Source of the DNA: Larix kaempferi
Lineage: Eukaryota > Streptophyta > Pinopsida > Pinales > Pinaceae
Assembly: GCA_027924585.1 (NCBI GenBank)
Contig: BSBM01000179.1
Span: forward strand, 11,136,501 to 11,200,500
Reading direction: 5' to 3'
DNA: 64,000 bases
The position numbers and the translations under genes are program-made. The notes under the pieces are model-generated. The model ran no database searches. It saw only the letters and a program-made list of their open reading frames with translations, and had not been told where the DNA came from. How positions within the stretch are numbered: position 1 is the first letter of the stretch; the number at the start of each line of letters is the position of its first letter. Below are positions 12,651-24,596 of the stretch, in pieces.

Positions 12651-13748
12651 ATTATGGTTATTTTTTTTAAATGATAATTGATATAAAAAAAGTTCAGTTA
12701 TTACGTATCACATAATCTTTATATTCAAATCCACAAAATATACAATTTTTTTTAATGTTACACATTTCAACAACGTACCTTTGCAAAAGGGGAATTGCTA
12801 GTCAAATAATAAACCTCATTAAATTTTGTTTCTGCATAATATCATCACACACATCATAGCAAAAGCTCTACACGAAACTGTTATAATATAATTTTAAAGT
12901 CTATTAAAGTTCATAAGTGCGAACTGACATAAAACGTGAACTTTTTTCTCTTTGTGTTATTTTGTTTTCCATACATCTCACTTAAAATTTAATTTAATAT
13001 TAATTTTTATCCATTATCAATGACTTTGGAGTTTTAATAAAACATATAAAAAATGTGACACATAAAAAAATTATATTAAATTAAATTTAAATTATTGTAT
13101 AGGAAAATATACGAAGATGGTCCCTCATATAAGGAACACCTATCCAGTAAACGATATATCCTTACTCCTTTGAAATACAATAAAATTCATGTATCTTTTC
13201 TAATATATTTGAAGAAGAAAAAGGTCGCAAGACCAAATGCTCTAAATTAAGTCATAATTAAATTATATATTGAACTTGTGGGGGCATCTTTATCCACCTA
13301 TCTTTCATATAATTGTCCACCTTTCCTCCATCCATGTTAATTACAAAATGTGCCTATTAATACGATGTTTTGTCCTCTTTGTTGGCGTTGGTTCAAAATA
13401 GTCAAAAACCTAACCTTGTTATGATTATGATTATTATTATTTTAAATTTATAAATTTAAATGATGATGATAGTTATAAAAATAGAAATATGATTATGATT
13501 ATTTTACATCTATAAATATAAATAATAAAAATAATAATAATAGTTATAAATATGGAAAAAGTGGTTAAGTTATCAAATGTAAAATACATTAATAGTTTAC
13601 ACCAACCCAATACAACAAAACAAATTAATGCCCTTAATCAAAATAAGATAAATAACCATTGAAGTATATATATATATATATAATTCTTATATTTGAATAG
13701 AGTGTTAGGGAAACAAAGAAAGAGGTGTGTTAGTGTAAATAACAATTG

Positions 13749-13803
<55 letters not shown>
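13749..13803. repeat. (TA)n(GA)n compound microsatellite
   Basis: About 12 TA units pass directly into about 17 GA units. Copy A lacks the GA part, so it arose or expanded after the duplication. Confidence 0.95.
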
Positions 13804-13806
<3 letters not shown>

Positions 13807-14001
13807 TTTTTATATTTGAAAAGAGTGTTAGGGAAACAAAGAAAGAGATGGTTTGGTGTGCTAGTGTAAAGGATATATGTAGTAAATAAATATGTCTTGG
13901 GTATTTGTGGGGAGGAGATGAGACAAGAGGGAGAAGAGGCTTTTAGCCATTATGACTTGGCCTCCATGCTCTAACTATGAAGTTCATCATTTTATTAGAG
14001 G

Positions 14002-14319
14002 ATGACCATTACTTTGGATCGTTATGTGACCTATTTTGAAGGTGATTATGGTGGTTTTTTATTAGATCATGAGCATTTAAAGGTGGAGATGGGTTACATC
14101 AGCTCATTGAAGACATCGGTATTTAAAACAAAAGTTTTCTACCAACTCAATGAAAATTCTTCTCAAAATACATGTGGTCGATCTTGGTCTTCTTCTCTTG
14201 TATTTGGCATTGGGCTCAATCCTATGGATTTTGTCTCGAAGGAGGTGACTTGTCAATGGCAAGCAATAAAGAGTTTTGAAAGGGGTTGCACAAGTTTATA
14301 CCAAGGAAACATAAGCTAA
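14002..14319 (+). CDS. Unidentified 105-codon ORF, copy B
   Basis: Same start and length as the copy-A ORF, beginning MTITLDRYVTYFEGDYGG. Product unknown. The substitutions relative to copy A (for example Gln7 to Arg, Trp39 to Ser, Asp98 to Tyr) are mostly non-synonymous and non-conservative. It may be a chance-open remnant. Confidence 0.3.
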   Translation: MTITLDRYVTYFEGDYGGFLLDHEHLKVEMGYISSLKTSVFKTKVFYQLNENSSQNTCGRSWSSSLVFGIGLNPMDFVSKEVTCQWQAIKSFERGCTSLYQGNIS

Positions 14320-14579
14320 CCTTAGACCCTAGAACTCAACCCTCAAGGACCCGATCCAAGACGCACCCTGTAGTGGTGGCGGCGAGAGCTTGTTACCAAA
14401 GTTTCTTAGCAAAGGTCGAGCATAAAGTGGAAGAAATTGAAAATAGGGTAAGAGAGAGAGAGAAAAAAGAGACAAGCATTGACAAGATAAATAAGAAGAT
14501 GATTCCATGGAATTCCAATACTGGGAAGCAAGAACACTAAATAAATTAACATGGTAGATTTCTATTAGCACAATAAAAT

Positions 14580-15620
14580 TATCATTGTTCTTGCTATTGA
14601 AATTAAAGGCACCCAAGCCATTAAAATTCGCAATAAATCATAAGCTTCGCCATAAATATGAACATTTATGGACTTATTTTCCCAAGTTGGGCTACCTTGT
14701 CCACCGCGAAGAGATTCCAAGAAGACATTTCGAGCCCAAAATGGTGGCACCAAGCCATCTGGAAAATAAATTGTCCTCTTAAATCTATGCTTTTCTTCTG
14801 GCTTGCGCTCGCTAGGAAAATTCTTGTTTGGGAACATCTATCCAGTTTCCTTGGTATCAGACCTAGCAGATGTGCCCTCTGTTGAGAAGGAGAAGACTCT
14901 ATCCATCATCATTTTATTAAATGTTCATATATCTCTGAGATGTGGCATTATGTTTTGACAGTAACATGGATCTCCTTCATTAGGGAAGGTGAAGGACTCA
15001 ATGAGGCCTTCTACAACTGGATGAACAATCCTTTAAACAGACCACACAAGGCTCTTCTGGCTCTATTATTCTAGGGGGCTTGGATGGTCCGAAACAAAGC
15101 ACTCTTTCAAAACATATATATCAGCCCACACATTTATGTTGCCAAGAGTTTAACTATTCTCAAACTTTTTCCTCAAAACAAGACAACCAAGATTCAAGGC
15201 ACTCATAAGGAGCCATTGATAGACAAGTCTAAGTTTTGGCGTTTCTTCGATGGAGCAGCATAAGGAAGGCCTAGCAAATGTGTTGCGGGGGGTCTTCTTT
15301 ATTTTTCCGACCATCATTATTTCAAATTTGCAGTTGGTATAGGAATTGCTAGTAATAACAAGGAAGAACTACAAGCTCTCCTAATGGTTCTCAAACCAAC
15401 GATTCACCTTGGTGTAGAGGAATTACAAGTAATTGGAGACTCACTTTTGGTAATTGAATGGATGTCCAAAAATTATATACCAAAAAACATTCATCTCAGA
15501 CCTATCTATGAGGAAATCAGTCGATTGACCTCCCACTTTCAGGAGATAACATACCAACATATCTATCGGTATATGAATACTCTAGCAAACAACTGGGAAA
15601 CAAGGTCTACTCATGGTTGA
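14580..15620 (+). pseudogene. LINE remnant: zf-RVT and RNase H, copy B
   Basis: Paralogue of the remnant at 7100-8134. It shares the TGA after RCALC (14883-14885). It has a private TAG at 15072-15074 (Trp codon in copy A) and a private TAA at 15261-15263 just after FDGAA (CAA in copy A), while the CGA that became TGA in copy A is intact here. RNase H continues to 15620 with the GDSLLVIEW motif. Confidence 0.85.
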
Positions 15621-15716
15621 AGGTATTGTCGTCATCTGGGAAACATACAATGACATAATCAAAGAAATTGATCCGGGCCCTCCACTATTTTAGGATGCCT
15701 CCCATGTATACATGGG

Positions 15717-15827
15717 AGCCTTTTTGTGTTTTCTCTCACAATACATGCTATGTAGCCTTTTTGTGTTTTCTCTCACAATACATGCTATGTAGCCTTTTTG
15801 TGTTTTCTCTCACAATACATGCTATGT
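15717..15827 (+). repeat. 37-bp tandem repeat, three copies
   Basis: Units 15717-15753, 15754-15790 and 15791-15827 are identical and start AGCCTTTTTGTG. Copy A has a single unit at the matching place. The array begins at the right arm of the hairpin centred near 15708. Confidence 0.95.
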
Positions 15828-16439
15828 ACAGGAGCCCCTACTACTTTTTTGAAGCTATATTCTCAGACATATAACTTATAGCAGACTATAAAATTCATGC
15901 ATAGAAGATAAAATGTAATCTCTTTTAGAAAATATACTAGATGGAATACAAATAAGGCTTTATGCCAATGAACAATATGGTTCTGAGTCTAATATAATCA
16001 AACTGTAACCTTTCTTTTCTGGGAAAAAAATAAATATAAACGTTTAATCAGTACCATATAAAGATCTGAGACGAGAAGAATAGAAATAATTATAATAAGA
16101 AAGAAAGAAGATTGAGAGAAGAATAAAGATGAGAGTAGAACACATAGAGAAAAATGATAAGAACAATAAAAAAGAGAAAACTCCCTCAATGTTTATTAAG
16201 TTAAATTTATAATTTACCAAATTATTTTACTTACTAATTGAATTAAATAAATATAACTCAACTTTCAATAAGTATAACTCAACTTTCCTTGAAAGGAAAC
16301 TACGATCTCATCCCAATGAAAATCTTTTATATCTTATTAACACATAAACTAAATAAGTTAAAAATATATAATTCTTACCTCAAAATTTAATGGAATTGTA
16401 AAAAAAAAATGATGCAATAAAAATTAAAAACTAGTGGCA

Positions 16440-16775
16440 ATAAAATGGAATGGAAACTTCTATACAACTATAACCACCAAAGTTTGCTCGCCACTTTGTC
16501 TAACCTACCTAACCATCCGAAAAAGGTATTAGATCATCCAAGGAATCAATGAGCACGATGAGATGGGATGTGTACTTCTTTTAAGTATCGTTATAAATAC
16601 TTGCTTCTTATTAGTTCATATCAATTAAAATCCAATGCTAATAAAATGGAATGGAAACTTTTGTAGGAATATGACCCAACAAAGTTTGCTTGCCACTTTG
16701 TCCAACCTACCTAACCAACTGAAGCAAGTATAAGATCATCTAGAAGTACATCACCACCATGAGATGAGATGTGTA
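16440..16775. repeat. Local repeat at the right edge of copy B
   Basis: The AAAATGGAATGGAAACTT phrase and the following 120 bp (about 16442-16575) are repeated in diverged form at about 16644-16775. Copy A has only the first unit, so homology between A and B stops exactly where the second unit begins. Confidence 0.75.
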
Positions 16776-19700
16776 TGCGTAGATGTGGACTTTATTTTTG
16801 TTTTTTATTCTTTATCCTTATCACCCCTGCCATATGGCAGATAGTATTGTTTCCTTGAAGATTGAATTTATTAATTATAAAATTATGGCTTGTCAAAATT
16901 TTATACTAAAAATATTTGAATTTTCAAATTTGGGGGGGGTTGATTTAAATAGATAGATTTGTTAGGTGTATTATTGTCTATCAAAAAGGAAAATTGGAAA
17001 AAAAATCATACATTCCTATATTGGGAAAATTGTGCATTACTTTTAGTTAATAACAAAAATATTTTATTTTTTAAATTTTTTTAAATTTAATTAGTCTAAA
17101 TATATAGATTTAACTTTTTGTAGGTATTAACATTTAAAAAAAAAACTTTATTTTGTTTGGTCCTTTATAATTTAGTCTAGTAGAGGTAAAAATATAATGA
17201 TTAAGTGTTAAATAAAATTACCATAATTATGTGTGTACTTCTAACCAGCATAGATCCATCTTAAACTCGTATCTATCAAGCACCGTGAGGGATCCAATTT
17301 CTTGAGGTGTATTTTTTTTTCTAAATTTAAACTCAAGAAATTTCATCTTTCTTGATTGATAGATCCAGGTTTAAGTTTTAAGTTTTTATTTTATAAATGA
17401 ACATCTATTTTTTAATTACTTTTCATAATATTTTATTTTATGAACCAACATGGATTTTTTTAAAAATATTTTCCATAATTTTTTATTTTATGAGCCGACA
17501 TGAATTTTTTTAATTATTTTGTTACTAACGTTATAACGTTATATCACGTTAGAGGATCTCTCCCATACTGGGCTGTAAAGCACCTCGTTTCACTCGGTGC
17601 AATAACTATAAACAAGCAAATTAGTTTTCAACTTGACATTAGTTTTTGTAAACCATAAGGTGAAAAAAACCATAAGTAAAGAAGCAATCAAAAAATATTT
17701 CAATACCAGTGGTTACATCGAAGGTGTTTCTTTAATTACATCGAAGGTGTTTCTTTAATTAGACCAAACCCTTATAATATTTTATCACTGATATCATATC
17801 ATTTTGCATATACTAGTGGTCTCCATTGTCAATAAATCGATGCATTATTTTTCCCCACCTCCTTCACTTTCTTTTTTAGTAATTTACATGATAGATTATA
17901 TTTTATATGTTTTCATGCATATGTGTATTCCTTTGGTATTTGTGTGGAGGAGAGGTCCTTCACTACTACAATATAGGGTTGTAGCGTCCCTATAGTCCTT
18001 AAACCTCTAGTAGAGTATTTTTTTCTCTTCTCATGGACATCGTGTTTTTGCATCATATTAACAACGCTAAAAACACTAAAATATGGTATGTATGTTTTTA
18101 TGTCGTGTTAGCATCACTTAACATAATGGTTACATCATTTTTGTGTCACTTAGATAGATCATGCATCAACTAAATGTATTTTGCACCTAGTTGCATCAAA
18201 TTGACATCTTTTTCATAGGCATATTGTACCATACTAGTGTCGTTATGAGATACGTGATAAAAAATTATGTTTTATGAAATTGTTGTTGCATAAGCACAAT
18301 TTCAACGTCATTCTTCCATGGAATCCCAATTAATTATTGACAAGATTGTAGTTTATAGAACCTAATATGAAGGATCATAAGGTAACTATGAAGGGAATGA
18401 TAAAACCCTATGTGAAGAACCATAAGGTAACTCCAAAGTTCTAACTCATCCTTTATGTCACACACGAGAATACCCAACCCATGGCATGGATTTTCTTTGC
18501 TCCACCCTTGCAAGTTTCTACAAGAATTTATTTTGAAGGTTTGAATTGGCATAATTCATGTCAATTATATTTGATTTGTCCACTCTAGTAGTATCATAAA
18601 TAATAATACCATAACTTGTATGATTTGATACAGTCAAAGTGTGTCACACTCCACACACCAAGTATATTACTTTAGGGGATAATACATGCATTTTTATGAA
18701 AATATGCTATGTCTCCACTTCATGAAAAAAAATTATAGATGAATAATTAGGAAATCATACATCCTCCGTATAACCCGTCTCTTCTCTTCAAAGCTCAAGG
18801 TAATACTATACACCAAAGAAGAAAAACAACAACAATCTTGTTGCTAAGTACCTAGTATTGTGATATACCACCTAGCCTAGATCGTGCTAGAGAACTTCCC
18901 CGTCCAATTATTTGATATTGGTGGGCTTGATAAGACCTTCATATCCTCAAATAATAACCTTTTAGATCCCCAAGGATTCAAGCTTTTCCAAAACACATAT
19001 CTACTAATAGTACTCTAAGAGAGTTACGTTATAAAGAGTGCATTTGAGTCTTCATTGGGCTTTCATCATTAAAGAGATACTAGGGAGTTTAAATATACTC
19101 AATGACATATCGAGGGATAGGAACTTATTTTTCTTTCCTTCACCCTTATATTTACCATCACCCACCCACCCCATCGCCCCTACCCTCACCCACCCTTGTT
19201 TATCGCCCCAATCTATTTTATCCCCTACACTACACTAAATTTGTTCAAGTGTTTCAAGATTGAAACAAATTTTATGGACAACATTGGGTTGGTGGCTAAC
19301 AATGTAGTTTAGTGCAATGAGCTCACACTCTTTGAAAAAATTTCAAAATGGGTAGAGCTTCATTAAATCCATAAAAAACCCACAACTCAAATTAATATGA
19401 AAGAAACAAGATCAGAGGCTTGTAGTCTAAGATATGATCACATGAATATATTAAATGCCTAAAATAAATACCCACAAATATAGGTTGAGAAAAAATATAG
19501 TAAACTCGCTTGCAAGTTGGAGAATTCAACCATTAAAATTCTATGTCAAAGCATATCTCACCCTTCATCCATTAATAACACGCGCGTACTACAAGACCTA
19601 TACCTTAATTATGCAATAGGTAGAGGCCTAATCATGCTTTTTACCCATGCCACATGCAACAACTTATTATCTACAAATGACTCACTCCTTCTCTATTTAG

Positions 19701-19782
19701 TAGAACAAAAGGAGATAGCCCAATGATCAAGATGAGTGACAATAGACTAATACAAAGTCATAATTATAATTATAATAATAGC
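16776..19782. other. AT-rich intergenic spacer
   Basis: No coding frame above 72 codons and no transposon protein motif. It contains an imperfect inverted repeat at 17260-17375, a small CATAAGGTAACT duplication (18378, 18431) and a C-rich patch near 19150-19230. Confidence 0.6.
17260..17375. repeat. Imperfect inverted repeat (MITE-like hairpin)
   Basis: CTTAAACTCGTATCTATCAAG at the left pairs imperfectly with CTTGATTGATAGATCCAGG and TTTAAG at the right, with an inner pair TTTCTTGAG / CTCAAGAAA. No clear target duplication was found. Confidence 0.45.
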
Positions 19783-20000
19783 CAATTGGGTTTAGCTTGA
19801 GTGTAGAGAGGTGAAGTTGCTATCTTCCCCAACTATGTTCAAATCTCATTTGTGACATGATTGCTCTTTGTGAGCCAATTGTTAATTGGGGTTCTTCATG
19901 AGTTATTTTGTTATTAGGGCTAGCAAGGTACCAACAATCTCATTATCACTTACACATTGAATGGTGAGATCTTAACAACATTAAATAATAACAAATATTA
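19783..20000 (+). mobile_element. tRNA-derived SINE candidate
   Basis: A box-A-like TAGCTTGAGTG (19793-19803) is followed after about 33 bp by a box-B-like TGTTCAAATCTC (19836-19847), the spacing of an internal RNA polymerase III promoter. Similar AT-rich ATAATTATAATAA strings flank it on both sides and could be target duplications, though low complexity makes this weak. The right end is uncertain. Confidence 0.45.
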
Positions 20001-20139
20001 TACTTATAATAATTATAGTTATAATTATAATAAAATACTACTTGTTTTCCTCAAAAATTTTATAATAATTTTCAATCATAAAAGAAAGAAAAAATGCATA
20101 ATACATATACTTTTGCATTTCAAGATCCTCCTCCGGAGT

Positions 20140-21590
20140 GATCTTAAATAGAAAACATTAGTATGTCTAAAAACATATTATAATTATCCCTTTGAAGATT
20201 TGTGATAAATGCCCTTACATACATTAACAATAGTGAGAGGATGGAAAATACTATGGCTATCTTTTTATTCCAATATTTTATAGTGCCCTGAATCCAACTA
20301 TAGACCCTCCTTGGAGAGACAATGTGCTTCCCCATTTCAATCTTTGTACACATGGGTAAAAGAGATTGACTTAATAAGGCCCTTTGAAGTTTTGAATTTC
20401 CCCATACATAGGCCTCAGAACAAGACTTTCGATGTTTCACAAACCCCTCATCTAGTTTACCACCACCATAGAATATCCAAAAGCATGAAGCTTATAGACT
20501 CCTTTTTCACTAGAGAGAAAATCAGTAATTTTAAAGAAAATAATTCAACATAGTTATTAGCTCCCCCCCTACACAACCCTGCTAGTGTTCATCTGTTGTT
20601 TCTTTAATTCTCACATGGTTGGATTTAAGGGTGGATATATATGCATCACATATTTCAGCCTCTCTCCCATGTATGCCTATTAATATTGTTGGCTTCCATT
20701 CCTACTGCCAAATTATGGATCGCTCTAGATAAGCACCCGACCTACAATGAATATGTATTTTATCCTAGAGAGAAATTATCAAATTTTGGGGGAGATTGAA
20801 ATTAGACCCACTTCCTACCCAAGGATCCACACCTATAAGCACTTGTTCCCCATCACCAAACAACTCCCTATCTAAGGTAAGGCTAGAATAATTTCCTTCC
20901 ATATAATTAACGCATTGCGTGTTCTTTTTATTACAACCTCAATTACCTCATGAATTTTTCTCACAAAAAAAAACAAACTACTCTTTGGATATTAACTTTG
21001 AAAGGTGTTTCTTTACCCTAATTGTTATATTTTTTTTCTATTATCTTAAGTACACTTACACATAGATAGGCCTATATTTATCCAAATAGCATGGGTCATC
21101 TTTCTTTGGACTAAAAGCAATAAATATGGAATTTTAATGTGCTAATATATTCATAATGCTCTCAGATTCCTCAATTACCCTTAACAAATAATCTTCTAAC
21201 ACCTCATGGAAGCTTAAAAAAATTCAAGTGTCCAACCATTTGGACCTAGATTTTTTTCCTTCTAAAAACTATTGATTACAATTTGTAACTCCACTTTTAA
21301 AATAATGTATAATGGTTTATTATTATCTTTCCCTTTCACAAATAATGGGAATAAAGTGGTCATTTTGACTATCTCTATAATAGAAACCCTCTCTTCCTCC
21401 TTTTATACTTTTCCATAAAATTCCACTCCCAACTAAGCAATGTCTTGGAAACTATGAGTTGAGTCCCATCTTCCTTTCTTACTTCCCAAATTGTATTGGC
21501 ATTTTCCCTATGATGGGATATTGGTAAAAAAAATTATGCTCTCATCTCTTTTAAGAGCCACAATGCTCTGCTTTTAAGTCTCTGGACATT
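20140..21590 (-). pseudogene. Heavily decayed LINE RT region, reverse strand
   Basis: Reading the minus strand from 21590 downward, pieces of LINE ORF2 appear in order although frames change: KSRALWLL...ANTIWEVRKEDG (pre-RT block), PKKDDPCYLDKYRPI (RT block 2), DGEQVLIGVDPWVG (the block after RT), and FWIFYGGG followed by ALLSQSLLP. Many stops and shifts are present. I infer an old L1-type insertion. The endonuclease end may lie further right (up to about 21930) but is not convincing. Confidence 0.6.
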
Positions 21591-22876
21591 TTTTTTATCA
21601 GCAAGCAAATTTTTTTTTTTTTCCAAATCCCTAATATGATCCCCAAAATAATCATTTGGAAACTCATTTATCACACCTATAGTGACCTAAGTTTCCTACT
21701 TCACAATAACATCAATCACATGGATTTCTTATTGATGAGATTCTTATGTCTACCAACTATTATGCACAAGAATCACTTTATTTAGATTCTATGGTAGCCT
21801 TGCTAGAGGATGGATTTTAGCATATGACCAAACCTCAATTAACAATAAGGATAATAATAGCCCTTTGTAGTTCCTTGCATTGTGCACTAAAATCCAACCA
21901 TGGAGTAATGGGCTAGAGGCCTAGGTAAATGAGAGTTTGGTGTTGAAAATTCATTATTTACCTTGTAAATAATGAAATACAGTGATATTTATAATAATGT
22001 AATGTGAAATATTTTTAAGGAGACTCATTGTGGTTTATTCTCCTCACCTTGCCAACCTCTATCTACCTAAATTTTAAGATGGATCTATATGATTCTTTAC
22101 TAATTAATTTGCTAGAAGATATACAATGAAATATTATAATATTATATGTATGCATTCGATGTTACATTTTTGTCTTTTTTCTTATATAATATTTTTCATA
22201 ATTGATGACATAAGTACCTTTTAATGGATACAAAAATATCTCATAAATTAGTGGTCAAATCTAAATATATTATAAGCATTTTAATGAATTCTATCATATG
22301 CACAATAATCCAATGGTAGTTATCTTGGATAATCACAACCATTGATCCAATAGTATCCCACTTGGATTATTATTCTCTATGTAATATTTATTAATGTGGA
22401 AAGGAATCTCACATAAGGATGTGTCACTATAATAAGTGTGTAATCACACAAATGGGTAAAAACCATAGATAGGAGTAGGAAAACAAGACATAATACCAAA
22501 ACCATAAACAATGTTACTATCAAATTGAAGGAGGATGTGATCACATCAACTCAAATATTTACACTAAACTATTTTTTATTATGGTTATATTTGGTTGAAT
22601 TTGATGACTTTAGATATCTTTTGTTGAAAGCATCTCTACATATGTTGAAGTTATGCATGTGTATTTTCGATTTTCATGTCAAATTGTGCATATATTTTAT
22701 TACATGGATTTTATGTACTTGCATCATTAGCATATTATTATAATAAATTTGCAAATCATATAGCTTCCAATAAAGGGGGACTGATAAACAATGGTGTTAG
22801 ACATAGGGAAAGAAGTGAGGAAGGTCATAGACAAATAAGTAAAGATACGGCAATCGGTGACAATGACAACAATATG
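21591..22876. other. AT-rich spacer left of the young LTR element
   Basis: No ORF above 72 codons and no motif I can identify. It ends at the 5-bp target duplication CCCAA (22877-22881). Confidence 0.6.
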
Positions 22877-22881
22877 CCCAA
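22877..22881. repeat. Target-site duplication CCCAA, left
   Basis: CCCAA directly precedes the 5' LTR and is repeated directly after the 3' LTR at 31990-31994. Confidence 0.95.
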
Positions 22882-24243
22882 TGTAATGTCCCCAGTTTGG
22901 CCCCATGGCATTTACATTATAAATGATGTAATATTGTTGTGAAATCATGGTGAGGAGCTCAAAGCCAAGGCCCCGCCATCGATTTAGTGATGCATACGGG
23001 TTGCGTGCTAGCAATGCACATTGGAAATTCAAATATCATGTAATATGCATTTTAATAAAAATACCCACAACTAGCTATGCAATGCAACAAAGAGATGGGG
23101 CATGATTTCACAAGGAATTGGGAGGGAAAACATTCAAACCCTTGAGCCAATAGAGTCAAGCCAAGTGTCAATGAGGGAACCCATCAAACCCTCAACTACC
23201 CATGTTGACTTTTGTACCCAACCATTGATTTCTCCCAAGAGTTGGTTGGGGAAGTTATTGCCTTGGGAATGGGAAGGTATGGCTGTCCAAAATCGGGTAT
23301 GGGCAAGCCACCCTTCATGGAAAAACGTGTGGGTCTTTTTGGGCAAGAAGAGAGCCACGAAATTGCTCCCTAAGCCATAATCCATGACCAATCTTCCTCC
23401 CTCACGAGTTCAGAACTACCGGGGCGTTTTCCAGGTATGTGGAAAAACGTTTTCTTCATTTCCCCAACAGAGAAGGGCGTATTTCTGTGTGGTATACCAG
23501 TGGGGAAGAGGGGAAAACGAATGGGGGGTCCAATAGAGACCGTTTTGGGCTGCTGAAGGCGAAGATATTGGGGAAGGAAATCGTATTTCCTCCTGGGGGT
23601 TGTTTGCCTCATCCCACAATCCGTTTTTGTTGGGAACGTTTCTGGGAAAACCCATGGCCATTTTATTTGTAATTCCCATTGTTTAAAATGAGTATCCCTG
23701 CCCCTGTTTGTGTTTACTGTGTGAATGAAAAGTGTGTTGGGTATGGGTATCCATGGCTTGAGTTTGAGTGTAAGCCTCCAGGGTTCAATTGTAGCTTGAT
23801 AAACCCAGTTGGACTGGCTTGGCTAAAACGAATTGGTTAATGGACTGTGTCGGAGCGTGAATGTCCCCTTTTTCCTTGTGAGAATCATGCCCAGCTCGGG
23901 GGTGGCCTTCGGATGGACTCAGTATAAGCTGTCGAAGAGCCTATGGCTGGGTGGAACGTTGCAGCGACATAGCTAGTTGCTTGGGGACGATTGCAATAAA
24001 GATAAGTGTTTCTGTCTATGTAATTTACTTCTGAAAATGTTTATCAATGATTGAAATTGATATGTTGAATGCATATGAAGAGTGTGTGAATGTTGTTTCC
24101 GCTGTGCATAATTGGTTGTTTTATATCTGCACACCCATTTATTATTTATATGAATCTAACAATGGGCTGAGATCATGTGAAAGCCCTGAGTATTGGCATC
24201 ATGTTTCCTGCCTTGCATTGGGTCAGCAGGTGGGTACATGACA
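22882..24243 (+). repeat. 5' LTR of the non-coding element
   Basis: Starts TG, ends CA. It contains a candidate poly(A) signal AATAAA (23995-24000) followed by GATAAGTG, and one copy of the covarying hairpin module (23792-23825). ORFs inside (up to 92 codons) are identical in the other LTR simply because the LTRs are identical; I see no protein family in them. Confidence 0.97.
23792..23825 (+). ncRNA. Hairpin module copy in the 5' LTR
   Basis: Outer stem TAGCT/GGCTA (one T-G wobble), 5' internal loop TGATAAAC, inner stem CCAGT/ACTGG with a shortened loop TGG, 3' internal loop CTT. Same architecture as the internal copies at 28586-29016 but different outer-stem bases. A matching copy is in the 3' LTR at 31538-31571. 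Confidence 0.6.
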
Positions 24244-24245
24244 TT

Positions 24246-24258
24246 TGGTATCAGAGCC
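24246..24258 (+). other. Primer binding site (initiator tRNA-Met)
   Basis: TGGTATCAGAGCC begins 2 bp after the 5' LTR; this is the standard PBS of many plant LTR elements and primes minus-strand DNA synthesis. Confidence 0.95.
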
Positions 24259-24596
24259 GTAGGTTCAACACTACGACTGTTGGTCCCTTCACAGAAATTT
24301 AAGTCATTGTGTGTGTACATGCATTTCGTATTTGAAACAAAAATGCATTAGAAAAAACCTTAAGATCGCATCACTGTTGGGGATTTTTGCAAATTGCTTG
24401 CATTTGATTGCATTGAGTGCATTCTATGAAATAGAGAAAGGAACATGGGCAACCTCTGCCATCTTATGCTGTTTTGAATTGTTGTTTCATGCTTAAAGAA
24501 GTGCAATTTTCGTTTCTTGGAATACTGTGTTGTTGCAAAAATAATGATCTCTGTTTGTTAAAATTTCCTAAGTGTTTTTGAAAATCCGTTTAAGTC
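24259..24596 (+). other. Leader between PBS and GC-rich array
   Basis: Non-coding in the sense strand; nothing recognisable apart from short chance ORFs. Confidence 0.6.

Larger units (their letters stand above)
9090..12885. other. Non-coding spacer between the two segment copies
   Basis: No ORF above 61 codons and no recognisable transposon protein in any frame. About 9200-9960 is less AT-rich and C-rich, resembling decayed LTR-element interior, but I see no PBS or PPT. Two degenerate tandem repeats are described separately. The rest shows nothing I can name. Confidence 0.6.
12886..16645 (+). repeat. Duplicated 3.75-kb segment, copy B
   Basis: Direct repeat of 5336-9089. Copy B has its own changes: a longer TA/GA microsatellite (13749-13803), a 37-bp unit present three times (15717-15827) where copy A has one, and different in-frame stops in the LINE remnant. 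Both copies share the TGA after the zinc-finger Cys pair, so the LINE remnant was already disabled before duplication. Confidence 0.92.

Noticed and set aside
5336-16645. The two 3.75-kb direct copies as giant LTRs of one element
   Set aside because: The edges lack TG...CA, there is no PBS after copy A or PPT before copy B, and no matching target duplication.
23102-23679. ORFs of 77-92 codons repeated identically at 30848-31425
   Set aside because: They lie within the two LTRs of one element; identity comes from the LTR duplication, and no protein family is visible.
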